From Pseudomonadota bacterium (GTDB taxonomy: Bacteria > Pseudomonadota > Gammaproteobacteria > Burkholderiales > Burkholderiaceae_C), in the NCBI GenBank assembly GCA_023422975.1, contig JAFAGF010000139.1, positions 1-7,788 on the forward strand: a stretch of 7,788 bases of DNA, given 5' to 3'. Shown piece after piece: positions 1 through 6,423 of the stretch (positions are counted from its first letter, which is position 1; each line of letters begins with the position of its first letter). The position numbers were made by a program, and so were the translations under genes. A model generated the notes under the pieces. That model ran no database searches and was not told the DNA's origin. It saw only the letters and a list, made by a program, of their open reading frames with translations.

Positions 1-381
1 AACTATGCCGCCGCTGGTGTGCAGGCCGAGCTGACGCCTTTCATTGACGATACAGCGCAGGCATTTGCCGAGGCGGATGTGGTGATTTGCCGCGCGGGTG
101 CCAGCACGGTCACAGAGATTGCCGCGGTAGGTGCTGCAGCCATTTATGTGCCTTTTCCGCATGCGGTGGATGACCACCAGACCGCCAATGCCAACTTCAT
201 TGTGGAAGCTGGTGGTGGGTGGTTATTGCAACAACATGCATTGAATGCACAAAAACTGGCAGAAATGCTACAGAATATGCAGCGTTCAACGCTCTTGAAC
301 GTTGCTCTTAAAGCGAAAACGATGCAGAAGATTTACGCAACCCGCGAGGTGGTTGCTGCGTGCGAGGAGCTCGCCGCATGA
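1..381 (+). CDS. murG: MurG C-terminal part (UDP-GlcNAc transferase making lipid II), 5' truncated
   Basis: The gene is open from the first base (frame 1) and its last 126 residues are present, ending at TGA 379-381. MurG is the peripheral inner-membrane glycosyltransferase (GT-B fold) that adds GlcNAc to lipid I, giving lipid II. The visible segment is the C-terminal, UDP-GlcNAc-binding domain: [17 protein letters not shown] matches the conserved 'CR(S/A)GA.T..E' nucleotide-sugar site, followed by [15 protein letters not shown], the usual loop after it. Ending about 115 residues after the CRAGA motif is normal for the family. The stop overlaps the murC start in ATGA, so murC translation is probably coupled to it. 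The true start lies outside the window; the in-frame GTG at 19 is an internal codon. Identity is near certain from the motif plus gene order. Confidence 0.96.
   Translation, partial: NYAAAGVQAELTPFIDDTAQAFAEADVVICRAGASTVTEIAAVGAAAIYVPFPHAVDDHQTANANFIVEAGGGWLLQQHALNAQKLAEMLQNMQRSTLLNVALKAKTMQKIYATREVVAACEELAA
279..305 (+). repeat. 11-bp stem-loop inside the 3' end of murG
   Basis: Arms GCAGCGTTCAA (279-289) and TTGAACGTTGC (295-305) pair over 11 positions, one of them a G-U wobble (282/302), with a 5-nt loop CGCTC. The structure is inside murG codons, about 70 nt before the murC start. The serine codon TCA (286-288) contributes its third-position A to the stem. No T-tract follows, so it is not an intrinsic terminator. 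The pairing is seen directly; any function is unknown and chance is possible. Confidence 0.5.
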
Positions 382-1811
382 AACACGCGATTCAAAACAT
401 CCATTTTGTGGGCCTTGGTGGCTCTGGAATGAGTGGTATAGCTGAGGTTTTACACAACCTCGGCTATACCGTCTCCGGCTCTGACTTGGCACAAAGCGCG
501 ACCTTGCAGCGCTTGCAGACCCTTGGCATTCAGACGTTTGTGGGGCACGACGCTGCCCACGTACAAGCCGCCGATGTGGTGGTCACGTCCACGGCAGTGC
601 AGGCAGATAACCCTGAAGTGCTGCAAGCTCGCGCGCGCAAAATTCCTGTGGTGCCGCGTGCGCTGATGCTGGCAGAGCTGATGCGCTTCAAGCAAGGCAT
701 TGCGATTGCTGGTGCCCACGGCAAAACCACCACCACCAGTTTGGTCACCAGCGTATTGGCTGAGGCTGGCTTGGACCCCACATTTGTGATTGGCGGCAAG
801 CTCAACAGCGCAGGCGCGAATGCCAAGCTGGGTCATGGTGACTACATCGTGGTCGAAGCCGATGAGTCCGATGCCTCGTTTTTGAACTTGTTGCCCGTGA
901 TGGCCGTGGTCACCAATATTGATGCGGACCACATGGAAACCTACGGGCACGACTTTGGCAAACTCAAGCAGGCCTTTGTCGATTTTCTGCACCGCATGCC
1001 TTTTTATGGCCGTGCCATCGTCTGCGCGGAAAGTCCTGCCGTACGTGACATCTTGCCCGCGCTGGCGCGGCCGGTGACCACCTACGGTTTTGCCGAGGAT
1101 GTGCAAGTGCGTGCTGTGGATGTACGTGCTGAAAACGGCCAGATGTGCTTTAAGGTGCTGCGTCAAAACGGCCAAACCTATCCCGAGCTGGATGTGCGTT
1201 TGAGCTTGGCTGGTGAGCACAACGTGCTCAATGCTTTGGCTGCCGTCGCGATCGCAATGGAGTTGGAAATTTCTGATGCTGCATTGCTGCGCGCCTTGGA
1301 GAGCTTCAAGGGTGTGGGGCGTCGCTTCCAAAGCTATGGCGATTTGCCTTGCCCGCAAGGCGGTACCTTCACCGTGATTGATGACTACGGACACCACCCC
1401 GTGGAAATGGCTGCCACATTGGCGGCTGCACGCGGTGCATTCCCCGGACGCCGCTTGGTGCTGGCCTTCCAACCCCATCGCTATACCCGTACGCGGGACT
1501 GCTTTGAAGACTTCGTCAAAGTAGTGGGGGAGGCTGATGTCGTGCTGCTCAATGAGGTCTATGCCGCTGGTGAAGCGCCAGTCGTAGCCGCTGATGGGCG
1601 CGCTTTGGCACGTGCTGTGCGTGTTGCAGGCCGTGTAGAACCCATTTTTATTGAGAAAATTAGCGATTTACCCCAAGTCATCGCGGACAATGCGCGGTCG
1701 GGTGATGTGGTGCTGTGTATGGGGGCCGGATCGATTGGTGCGGTGCCTGCGCAATTGGTTGAAATGCTAGAGAAAAAAGAGCTACAAGCGCACAAGGGGT
1801 CTGCGCTATGA
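378..1811 (+). CDS. murC: MurC, UDP-N-acetylmuramate--L-alanine ligase
   Basis: This 477-residue cytoplasmic Mur ligase uses ATP to join L-Ala to UDP-MurNAc, the first peptide-stem step of peptidoglycan synthesis. Order of motifs: Rossmann-type UDP-substrate loop GLGGSGMSG (12-20), ATP P-loop [10 protein letters not shown] (112-121), Mg/carbamoyl-lysine region EADESD (160-165) and DADH (182-185), GEHNVLN (279-285), GVGRRF (312-317), DDYGHHP (335-341), QPHRYTRT (365-372) and GAGSIG (449-454). All three Mur ligase domains are complete; length is close to the usual 460-490. I chose ATG 378 over the in-frame GTG at 360 because AGGAG at 365-369 sits 8 nt before it, it gives the family N-terminus ([12 protein letters not shown]), and it forms the ATGA overlap with murG. 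The TGA stop overlaps the ddlB ATG. A striking stem-loop lies at codons 20-31. Confidence 0.98.
   Translation: MKHAIQNIHFVGLGGSGMSGIAEVLHNLGYTVSGSDLAQSATLQRLQTLGIQTFVGHDAAHVQAADVVVTSTAVQADNPEVLQARARKIPVVPRALMLAELMRFKQGIAIAGAHGKTTTTSLVTSVLAEAGLDPTFVIGGKLNSAGANAKLGHGDYIVVEADESDASFLNLLPVMAVVTNIDADHMETYGHDFGKLKQAFVDFLHRMPFYGRAIVCAESPAVRDILPALARPVTTYGFAEDVQVRAVDVRAENGQMCFKVLRQNGQTYPELDVRLSLAGEHNVLNALAAVAIAMELEISDAALLRALESFKGVGRRFQSYGDLPCPQGGTFTVIDDYGHHPVEMAATLAAARGAFPGRRLVLAFQPHRYTRTRDCFEDFVKVVGEADVVLLNEVYAAGEAPVVAADGRALARAVRVAGRVEPIFIEKISDLPQVIADNARSGDVVLCMGAGSIGAVPAQLVEMLEKKELQAHKGSAL
435..470 (+). repeat. 15-bp intragenic stem-loop in murC codons 20-31
   Basis: Arm GGTATAGCTGAGGTT (435-449) pairs with AACCTCGGCTATACC (456-470) at all 15 positions, 14 Watson-Crick and one U-G wobble (443/462), around a 6-nt loop TTACAC. 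Two further wobble pairs (434/471, 433/472) could extend it. It encodes [12 protein letters not shown], conserved in MurC, so it must be built through synonymous choice: codon 21 is ATA, the only ATA isoleucine codon I found reading through murG to lpxC, and its A440 is the base needed to pair with T465. TTA follows in the loop. No T-tract follows, so it is not a classical terminator. Function unknown. Confidence 0.8.
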
Positions 1812-2788
1812 GCAATATCATGAAAAATATCGACGTGCACGCCTTGGGTAAGGTGGCGGTGCTTATGGGCGGTCGTTCGTCCGAGCGCGAGGTCTCCCTT
1901 ATGTCCGGGCAAGGTGTGCTGCAAGCGCTGCGCTCGCAAGGAGTGGACGCCCATGCCTTTGACCCTGCAGAGCAAGAGCTGGGAGCCTTGAAAGTACAGG
2001 GTTTTGATCGCTGCTTTATCGCTTTGCATGGCCGCTTTGGTGAAGACGGTACGGTGCAAGGTGCTTTGGAGTTGTTGGGAATTCCTTATACCGGCTCTGG
2101 CGTGATGGCTTCAAGCATGGCGATGGATAAGGTCATGACCAAGCGCATCTGGCGTTTTGAAGGCTTGCCCACGCCCGACTGGCGCATGGTAGCCAGTGCG
2201 GATGAAACCCGTGAAGCGCTTGCTGCGCTGGGCGCGCCGATGATTGTGAAGCCCGCACGTGATGGCTCCAGCATGGGCTTGACCAAGGTGACCGATGCCA
2301 GCCAGTGCGCGCAGGCCTACGCTTTGGCTGCCAAGTACGATGATGAAGTGCTGTGTGAGCAGTTCATTGCGGGGGAGGAAACCACGTGCGCGGTACTGGG
2401 CGAAGGCCGTGCGGCGCAGGCCTTGCCGGTGATTCGCATCGAGGCGCCCGACGGTAATTACGACTACCAGAACAAATATTTCACCGATGTCACGCAGTAC
2501 CACTGTCCCAGCGGCTTGCCTGCTGCGGAAGAGCTGCGCATCCAACAGATTGTGGAAAAAGCCTTCCGCACGCTGGGCTGCCGTGGTTGGGGGCGTGCAG
2601 ACGTGATGATTCGCCAAAGCGATCGCCAGCCATTTTTGCTGGAAATCAATACCTCTCCAGGCATGACCAGTCACTCGCTGGTGCCCATGGCTGCGCGCGC
2701 GCAAGGCATGAGCTATGAGCAGTTGTGTCTGAAGCTGGTGGCGCAAGCATCGCTGGACAGTGATTTGCATGAGGAGCGCGCAATCTGA
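1808..2788 (+). CDS. ddlB: DdlB, D-alanine--D-alanine ligase
   Basis: Cytoplasmic ATP-grasp enzyme that condenses two D-Ala into the dipeptide added by MurF to the peptidoglycan precursor. The 326 residues show the D-Ala1 site [10 protein letters not shown] (21-30, E26 matching catalytic E15 of E. coli DdlB), [18 protein letters not shown] (74-91), ATP loop [10 protein letters not shown] (148-157), omega loop YDYQNKYF (218-225), GWGRADV with R263 and Mg ligand D265, and [14 protein letters not shown] (277-290) carrying Mg ligands E279 and N281. The tyrosines of the omega loop fit a D-Ala-D-Ala rather than a D-Ala-D-lactate ligase. It is about 20 residues longer than E. coli DdlB, mostly at the N-terminus. 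Start ATG 1808 has AAGGGG 8 nt upstream and forms ATGA with the murC stop; an ATG at 1820 is a less likely alternative. The place between murC and ftsQ is the classical ddlB locus. Confidence 0.97.
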   Translation: MSNIMKNIDVHALGKVAVLMGGRSSEREVSLMSGQGVLQALRSQGVDAHAFDPAEQELGALKVQGFDRCFIALHGRFGEDGTVQGALELLGIPYTGSGVMASSMAMDKVMTKRIWRFEGLPTPDWRMVASADETREALAALGAPMIVKPARDGSSMGLTKVTDASQCAQAYALAAKYDDEVLCEQFIAGEETTCAVLGEGRAAQALPVIRIEAPDGNYDYQNKYFTDVTQYHCPSGLPAAEELRIQQIVEKAFRTLGCRGWGRADVMIRQSDRQPFLLEINTSPGMTSHSLVPMAARAQGMSYEQLCLKLVAQASLDSDLHEERAI

Positions 2789-3645
2789 TGAGCTACTCCA
2801 TGTCAGCACCCTTTGACGTCAAACTCATGAACGTGACCGCTACGGCCATGTTCGCGGGTGTGGCCGTCTTGTTGCTGGCGGTGGTGAGTTGGTGGGCACT
2901 GCGCCACCCGGCTTTTTCGATTGCACGCATCGTCGTAGAGGGCGAGTTGGTACACAACAACGCGGTGACGCTGCGGGCCAATGTGGCGCCGCATCTGACA
3001 GGTAATTTTTTCACCATCAATCTCAAAGATGCACGCGAGGCCTTTGAACAAGTGCCGTGGGTGCGGCAAGCCGAGGTGCGGCGGGAGTACCCCAACAGCC
3101 TGCGCGTGATCTTGCTTGAGCATGAGGCGCAGGCCTATTGGGGGCCTGATACGGGCACGGCCATGGTCAACACCATGGGCGAAGTTTTCGAGGCCAATGT
3201 TGGCGAGGTAGAGCGAGACGGCTTACCTCGCCTTTCTGGTCCTCAGGACTCGGCTGCCGATGTGCTGCGGATGTTCTATGCATTGGAACCCGCGTTCAAA
3301 GACATGGGTGCACCACCGATTGATGCGCTGACGCTGCGTGATGGCGGCAGTTGGCTGGTGCAACTGGACAATGGCGCGCACATTGAACTAGGTGGTGGCA
3401 AAGAGCAAGATGTGCTGCAGCGCATTCAGCGTTTTGTGCGGACCTTGCCGCAAATTACCCATCAGTACCAACGAACCGCAGAGGCTTTGGAGTATGCGGA
3501 TTTGCGTTACCCCGATGGCTATGCCTTGCGACTGCGTGGCGTGACGACGGTGTCACGCGAGAAAGCGCTGGAGATGGCGCGTCGCCAGGCTGCAGCGCAG
3601 CAACAGGATAGTAAAAAAACACGACCTACTGAGGGCAGACACTGA
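2788..3645 (+). CDS. ftsQ: FtsQ, bitopic divisome protein
   Basis: A 285-residue single-pass inner-membrane protein that bridges early and late divisome parts and holds FtsB/FtsL in the periplasm. Visible parts: short cytoplasmic N-terminus (1-17), one hydrophobic helix (about 18-38), POTRA domain (about 44-113, starting IARIVVEGEL and ending in VPWVRQAEVRREYPNSLRV), then the beta domain with DLRYPDGYALRL (238-249). In that last strand Y241 appears to match Y248 of E. coli FtsQ, a residue used in FtsB binding; this alignment is by eye. The tail after about 255 is polar and rich in A, Q, K and R. The ATG shares one base with the ddlB stop (TGATG), with GAGGAG at 2771-2776, 11 nt upstream; ATG 2800 (codon 5) is an alternative. 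Divergent family, but position, topology and motifs agree. Confidence 0.95.
   Translation: MSYSMSAPFDVKLMNVTATAMFAGVAVLLLAVVSWWALRHPAFSIARIVVEGELVHNNAVTLRANVAPHLTGNFFTINLKDAREAFEQVPWVRQAEVRREYPNSLRVILLEHEAQAYWGPDTGTAMVNTMGEVFEANVGEVERDGLPRLSGPQDSAADVLRMFYALEPAFKDMGAPPIDALTLRDGGSWLVQLDNGAHIELGGGKEQDVLQRIQRFVRTLPQITHQYQRTAEALEYADLRYPDGYALRLRGVTTVSREKALEMARRQAAAQQQDSKKTRPTEGRH
3202..3232 (+). repeat. 9-bp inverted repeat inside ftsQ
   Basis: GGCGAGGTA (3202-3210) and TACCTCGCC (3224-3232) are perfect reverse complements separated by 13 nt; a G-U pair (3211/3223) can extend the stem to 10. It falls at FtsQ codons 139-149 in the beta domain and includes the codons GTA, CGA and TTA, which look uncommon beside the surrounding G/C-ending codons; the A of GTA takes part in the stem. 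No T-tract follows. Weaker than the murC structure and possibly chance. Confidence 0.4.
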
Positions 3646-3646
3646 T

Positions 3647-4876
3647 ATGGCAAGAGAGTACAAAGACGTCGTCGTCGGTTTGGACATTGGCACAGCCAAG
3701 GTCATGGCCGTGGTCGCCGAAGTCATGCCCAGCGGCGAGCTCAAGCTGGCAGGTCTTGGTGTGGCGCCGAGCAATGGTTTGAAGCGCGGCGTGGTGGTGA
3801 ACATTGAAGCCACCGTGCAAAGCATTCAGCAAGCGCTGAAAGAAGCCGAGCTGATGGCAGATTGCAAGATCCAACGCGTCTATACCGGCATTACCGGTAG
3901 CCACATTCGTGGCTTGAACCAAAGCGGCATGGTGGCGATCAAGGACAAGGAAGTCACTCCGACCGACGTTGCACGCGTGATTGAAACCGCCAAGGCCGTG
4001 AGCATTTCGTCGGACCAGCGCTTGTTGCTGGTTGAGCCACAAGAGTTTGTGATTGATGGCCAAGATGTGCGTGAGCCTGTGGGCATGAGCGGGATTCGCT
4101 TGGAAGCCAAGGTGCACATCGTGACGGGTGCGCAAAGCGCTGCGGAGAACATCATCAAATGTGTGCGCCGTTGTGGCTTGGAGGTGGAGCAGCTGTTGCT
4201 GAATCCACTGGCAGCCAGCCAGGCTGTGCTGACCGATGATGAGCGCGATCTGGGTGTGGCGCTGGTGGATATTGGTGCGGGCACGACAGACGTTGCCATC
4301 TTTACCGGTGGGGCGATTCGCCATACCGCGGTGATTCCAATTGCGGGTGACTTGATCACCAGCGATATCGCCATGGCGCTGCGCACACCTACCAAAGATG
4401 CTGAAGACATCAAGGTTGAGAGCGGCTATGCCAAGCAGATGCTGGCCGATCCCGACAGCCAGGTGGAAGTGCCGGGCCTGGGGGATCGTGGCCCCCGCAT
4501 GATCAGCAAACAAGCGCTGGCCGGGGTGATTGAGCCACGCGTGGAAGAAATTTTCTCTTTGGTGCAGCAAGTCATCCGTGAGTCGGGCTACGAAGAGGTG
4601 CTCTCTTCGGGCATCGTGCTCACAGGTGGCAGCGCTGTGATGCCTGGCATGGTCGAGTTGGGGGAAGACATTTTCCTCAAACCGGTGCGCCGTGGCGTGC
4701 CCAAATATTCCAGTGCATTGGCCGATATGGTGGCGCAGCCTCGCTCTGCCACAGTGATGGGCTTGTTAGAAGAAGCGCGACAAGGAAGATTGCGCGGTTT
4801 CAAGGTGGCACAAAAGAGTGGGTCTATGAAGACTGCTTTTGGTCGATTTAAAGACTTCATTGTGGGAAACTTCTAA
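3647..4876 (+). CDS. ftsA: FtsA, actin-like membrane anchor of the Z ring
   Basis: FtsA (409 residues) is the actin/Hsp70-fold ATP-binding protein that tethers FtsZ filaments to the inner membrane and recruits later divisome proteins. Seen in order: phosphate-1 loop GLDIGTAKV (11-19), the FtsA-specific 1C subdomain (about 84-162), phosphate-2 motif ALVDIGAGTTDVAI (205-218), adenosine motif GIVLTGGSA (322-330), and a C-terminal amphipathic helix (about 393-409, MKTAFGRFKDFIVGNF) that serves as the membrane-targeting sequence. Length is slightly below the 420 of E. coli. It starts 1 nt after the ftsQ stop; the best Shine-Dalgarno is GAGGG at 3631-3635, 11 nt from the ATG, so coupling with ftsQ probably matters. 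No promoter was evident immediately upstream. Confidence 0.98.
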   Translation: MAREYKDVVVGLDIGTAKVMAVVAEVMPSGELKLAGLGVAPSNGLKRGVVVNIEATVQSIQQALKEAELMADCKIQRVYTGITGSHIRGLNQSGMVAIKDKEVTPTDVARVIETAKAVSISSDQRLLLVEPQEFVIDGQDVREPVGMSGIRLEAKVHIVTGAQSAAENIIKCVRRCGLEVEQLLLNPLAASQAVLTDDERDLGVALVDIGAGTTDVAIFTGGAIRHTAVIPIAGDLITSDIAMALRTPTKDAEDIKVESGYAKQMLADPDSQVEVPGLGDRGPRMISKQALAGVIEPRVEEIFSLVQQVIRESGYEEVLSSGIVLTGGSAVMPGMVELGEDIFLKPVRRGVPKYSSALADMVAQPRSATVMGLLEEARQGRLRGFKVAQKSGSMKTAFGRFKDFIVGNF

Positions 4877-4997
4877 CTATGTGCTCTCGACGCATGCGCA
4901 TCACGGGTCCTCCCACCGATTTTCGATACCGACGCCGAAGAGAAGCCCCCCATACAGCTATAGCGAACCCAGTTAAAAAATTTCCAGGAGCACCAAC
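4877..4997 (+). promoter_or_regulatory. ftsA-ftsZ spacer with ftsZ ribosome binding site
   Basis: This 121-nt spacer is the only sizeable gap between murG and ftsZ. It ends with AGGAG (4986-4990), 7 nt before the ftsZ ATG and the clearest Shine-Dalgarno in the window, suiting the higher FtsZ level needed relative to FtsA. An A-rich stretch (4976-4980) precedes it. TATAGC at 4959-4964 resembles a -10 box, but I found no convincing -35 at the right distance, so an ftsZ promoter here is only possible. Two overlapping 8-bp palindromes, CGCATGCG and ATGCGCAT (4891-4901), lie near the start of the spacer; their meaning is unknown. Confidence 0.55.
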
Positions 4998-6257
4998 ATG
5001 ACCATCGAAATGATCGAAGCCGAAACATTCAATCAGGGCACACAGATCAAGGTGATCGGTGTCGGCGGCGGCGGCAGCAACGCCGTCGAACACATGATTG
5101 CTTGCAACGTCCAAGGCGTTGAGTTTGTCAGCGCTAACACCGATGCGCAGGCGCTGATCCGCAGCAATGCGCACCGTACGATCCAACTGGGCGCGAGTGG
5201 TTTGGGTGCTGGTAGCAAGCCGGACAAGGGTCGCGAAGCCGCAGAAGCTGCGGTGGACGATATCCGTGCGGCCATTGAAGGCGCGCACATGTTGTTCATC
5301 ACCGCAGGCATGGGTGGTGGCACAGGCACAGGCGCTGCGCCTGTGATTGCACGCGTAGCCAAGGACATGGGTATTTTGACGGTCGGCGTGGTGACCAAAC
5401 CTTTCGACTGGGAAGGTGGCCGCCGCATGACCAACGCCGACGGTGGTTTGGCGGAGCTGGAGGCGAATGTGGATTCGCTGATCGTGGTGCTCAACGAAAA
5501 GCTGCTGGAAGTATTGGGCGATGACATCACCCAGGAAGAAGCTTTTGCGCAAGCCAACGATGTGCTCAAGAACGCCGTGGGCGGTATTGCAGAAATCATC
5601 AACGAATACGGCCACGTGAACGTCGACTTTGAAGACGTTCGCACCGTGATGGGTGAGCCCGGCAAGGCCATGATGGGTACTGCCCGCGCTTCGGGCCCTG
5701 ACCGTGCCCGTATCGCGGCTGAGCAGGCCGTAGCCTGCCCATTGCTGGAAGGTATTGACCTGTCGGGCGCCAAGGGCGTGTTGGTGCTGGTGACGGCTGC
5801 TAAGGGCAGCTTGAAGCTGGCCGAATCGCGTTTGGCCATGTCCACCATCAATGCCTACGCTTCGCCGGAAGCACACGTCATTTACGGCGCTGCGTACGAT
5901 GATTCGCTGGGTGACGATATCCGCGTGACGGTGGTGGCAACGGGCCTGTCGCGTCCGGTGGCGCGTCGCCAAGCCATGTCGGTGGTGCAAGGCGGCCTGC
6001 GCACTGGTACTGACGGTGACTTCGCCTATGCAGGCACACCCACCACAGCGATGGGTGGTGTGACCATGGGTGCCGCAGGTGCTGCGCCCACCATGGGTGC
6101 TGCCAGCGGTGGCATGGGGGGGGGCTATGGCGACGTGAGCGTGCCCAGCGTGTGGCGTACCAACCGTACCCAGGCGGCTGCGCGTGTAGATGCGCTGTCT
6201 TCGGGTGGCATGGATGACCTGGAAATCCCCGCATTCCTGCGTAAGCAAGCCGACTAA
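4998..6257 (+). CDS. ftsZ: FtsZ, tubulin-like cell division GTPase
   Basis: FtsZ polymerises with GTP at midcell to form the division ring. The 419 residues carry the nucleotide loop IGVGGGGSNAV (20-30), the tubulin signature ITAGMGGGTGTGAAP (101-115), and the T7 catalytic loop NVDFEDV (208-214), whose D210 and D213 match the GTP-hydrolysing aspartates D209 and D212 of E. coli. The globular domain ends near 318. The linker (about 340-405) is rich in G, A, M and T, with a short tandem repeat and a run of nine Gs in the DNA. The C-terminal peptide DDLEIPAFLRKQAD (406-419) is nearly that of E. coli and binds FtsA and other partners. It is longer than E. coli FtsZ (383) because of the linker. ATG 4998 is fixed by AGGAG 7 nt upstream. 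A strong terminator lies 21 nt beyond the stop. Confidence 0.99.
   Translation: MTIEMIEAETFNQGTQIKVIGVGGGGSNAVEHMIACNVQGVEFVSANTDAQALIRSNAHRTIQLGASGLGAGSKPDKGREAAEAAVDDIRAAIEGAHMLFITAGMGGGTGTGAAPVIARVAKDMGILTVGVVTKPFDWEGGRRMTNADGGLAELEANVDSLIVVLNEKLLEVLGDDITQEEAFAQANDVLKNAVGGIAEIINEYGHVNVDFEDVRTVMGEPGKAMMGTARASGPDRARIAAEQAVACPLLEGIDLSGAKGVLVLVTAAKGSLKLAESRLAMSTINAYASPEAHVIYGAAYDDSLGDDIRVTVVATGLSRPVARRQAMSVVQGGLRTGTDGDFAYAGTPTTAMGGVTMGAAGAAPTMGAASGGMGGGYGDVSVPSVWRTNRTQAAARVDALSSGGMDDLEIPAFLRKQAD
6063..6116 (+). repeat. Two-copy 27-nt in-frame repeat in the FtsZ linker
   Basis: ACCATGGGTGC occurs at 6063-6073 and again at 6090-6100, exactly 27 nt apart, so the linker reads TMGAAGAAP then TMGAASGGM (residues 356-373). 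Recombination or slippage between copies would change linker length by nine residues without breaking the frame, in line with the known length variability of FtsZ linkers. The second halves of the units have diverged. Confidence 0.6.
6116..6124 (+). repeat. Nine-G homopolymer within ftsZ
   Basis: Nine consecutive Gs cover the G of Met373 and codons GGG GGG GGC (Gly374-376). Loss of one G would give a stop at 6136-6138 after four or five altered codons; gain of one G would read an unrelated tail of about 30 residues. Either change removes the C-terminal peptide that binds FtsA. Intact as given, but prone to slippage and to sequencing error. Confidence 0.9.
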
Positions 6258-6278
6258 ACGCGGCTCGCACACTGTCCC

Positions 6279-6309
6279 AAAAAACCGGGCCTGGTGGCTC
6301 GGTTTTTTT
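6279..6309 (+). terminator. Strong intrinsic terminator after ftsZ
   Basis: CCGGGCC (6285-6291) pairs with GGCTCGG (6296-6302) over 7 bp with one G-U wobble, around loop TGGT, and is followed by seven Ts (6303-6309). Six As (6279-6284) before the stem pair with the T-tract, so the element could also stop transcription coming from the other strand, although no converging gene is seen. It closes the murG-ftsZ unit and separates it from lpxC. Confidence 0.93.
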
Positions 6310-6314
6310 ATGTG

Positions 6315-6329
6315 CCAGCGTTCCGCTGG
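6315..6329 (+). repeat. Small hairpin just past the ftsZ terminator
   Basis: CCAGCG (6315-6320) and CGCTGG (6324-6329) form a perfect 6-bp stem with a 3-nt loop TTC, starting 6 nt after the terminator T-tract. No T-tract follows it. It may shield the 3' region or be incidental; it lies upstream of any likely lpxC promoter. Confidence 0.3.
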
Positions 6330-6411
6330 GTGTCATGGTCAACGGTCCATACCAATCAGCGTTATAGATATTTCCATGACCTTAAAAGGGCAACATCGAG
6401 CCCCTCGCCAG

Positions 6412-6417
6412 TAAAAT
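6412..6417 (+). promoter_or_regulatory. Candidate -10 box for a leaderless lpxC transcript
   Basis: TAAAAT (5 of 6 to TATAAT) ends 6 nt before the lpxC ATG, so transcription would begin at or very near the A of the start codon. No Shine-Dalgarno is present in the 25 nt before the ATG, which fits a leaderless mRNA. The -35 is poor: GCAACA (6390-6395) at 16-nt spacing matches only the last three bases of TTGACA. A competing -10-like TATAGA lies at 6363-6368, with TCAACG (6339-6344) 18 nt upstream; it would give a leader of about 50 nt that still lacks a ribosome binding site. Confidence 0.5.
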
Positions 6418-6423
6418 TGCACC

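Noticed and set aside
158..167. Perfect 10-bp palindrome CCGCATGCGG in murG, and other stems of 5-7 bp such as 1215-1231, 3539-3558, 5463-5478 and 5616-5642
   Set aside because: Short palindromes and stems like these are expected by chance in a G/C-rich coding region and show no T-tract or unusual codon use.
360..380. GTG 360 as the murC start, adding six residues
   Set aside because: ATG 378 has AGGAG 8 nt upstream, gives the family N-terminus and forms the ATGA overlap; GTG 360 would overlap murG further with no benefit.
450..1478. Long open frame (342 codons) on the minus strand inside murC
   Set aside because: It mirrors murC, which has full motif support. The antisense protein is rich in His, Gln and Gly with no recognisable domain, typical of the complement of a codon-biased gene.
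3626..4570. 314-codon minus-strand open frame opposite ftsA (similar ones at 2111-2809 and 6382-7227)
   Set aside because: Same shadow effect opposite well-supported genes; no Shine-Dalgarno or motif evidence seen for independent expression.
4806..4821. TGGCAC as a sigma-54 -24 element before ftsZ
   Set aside because: The required GC of the -12 element is missing at the correct spacing, and the site is inside ftsA coding sequence.
4857..6272. 471-codon minus-strand open frame covering all of ftsZ and the spacer before it
   Set aside because: Shadow of ftsZ. The composition is strongly His/Thr/Arg-rich, no domain is visible, and the frame is open because of the third-position G/C bias on the coding strand.
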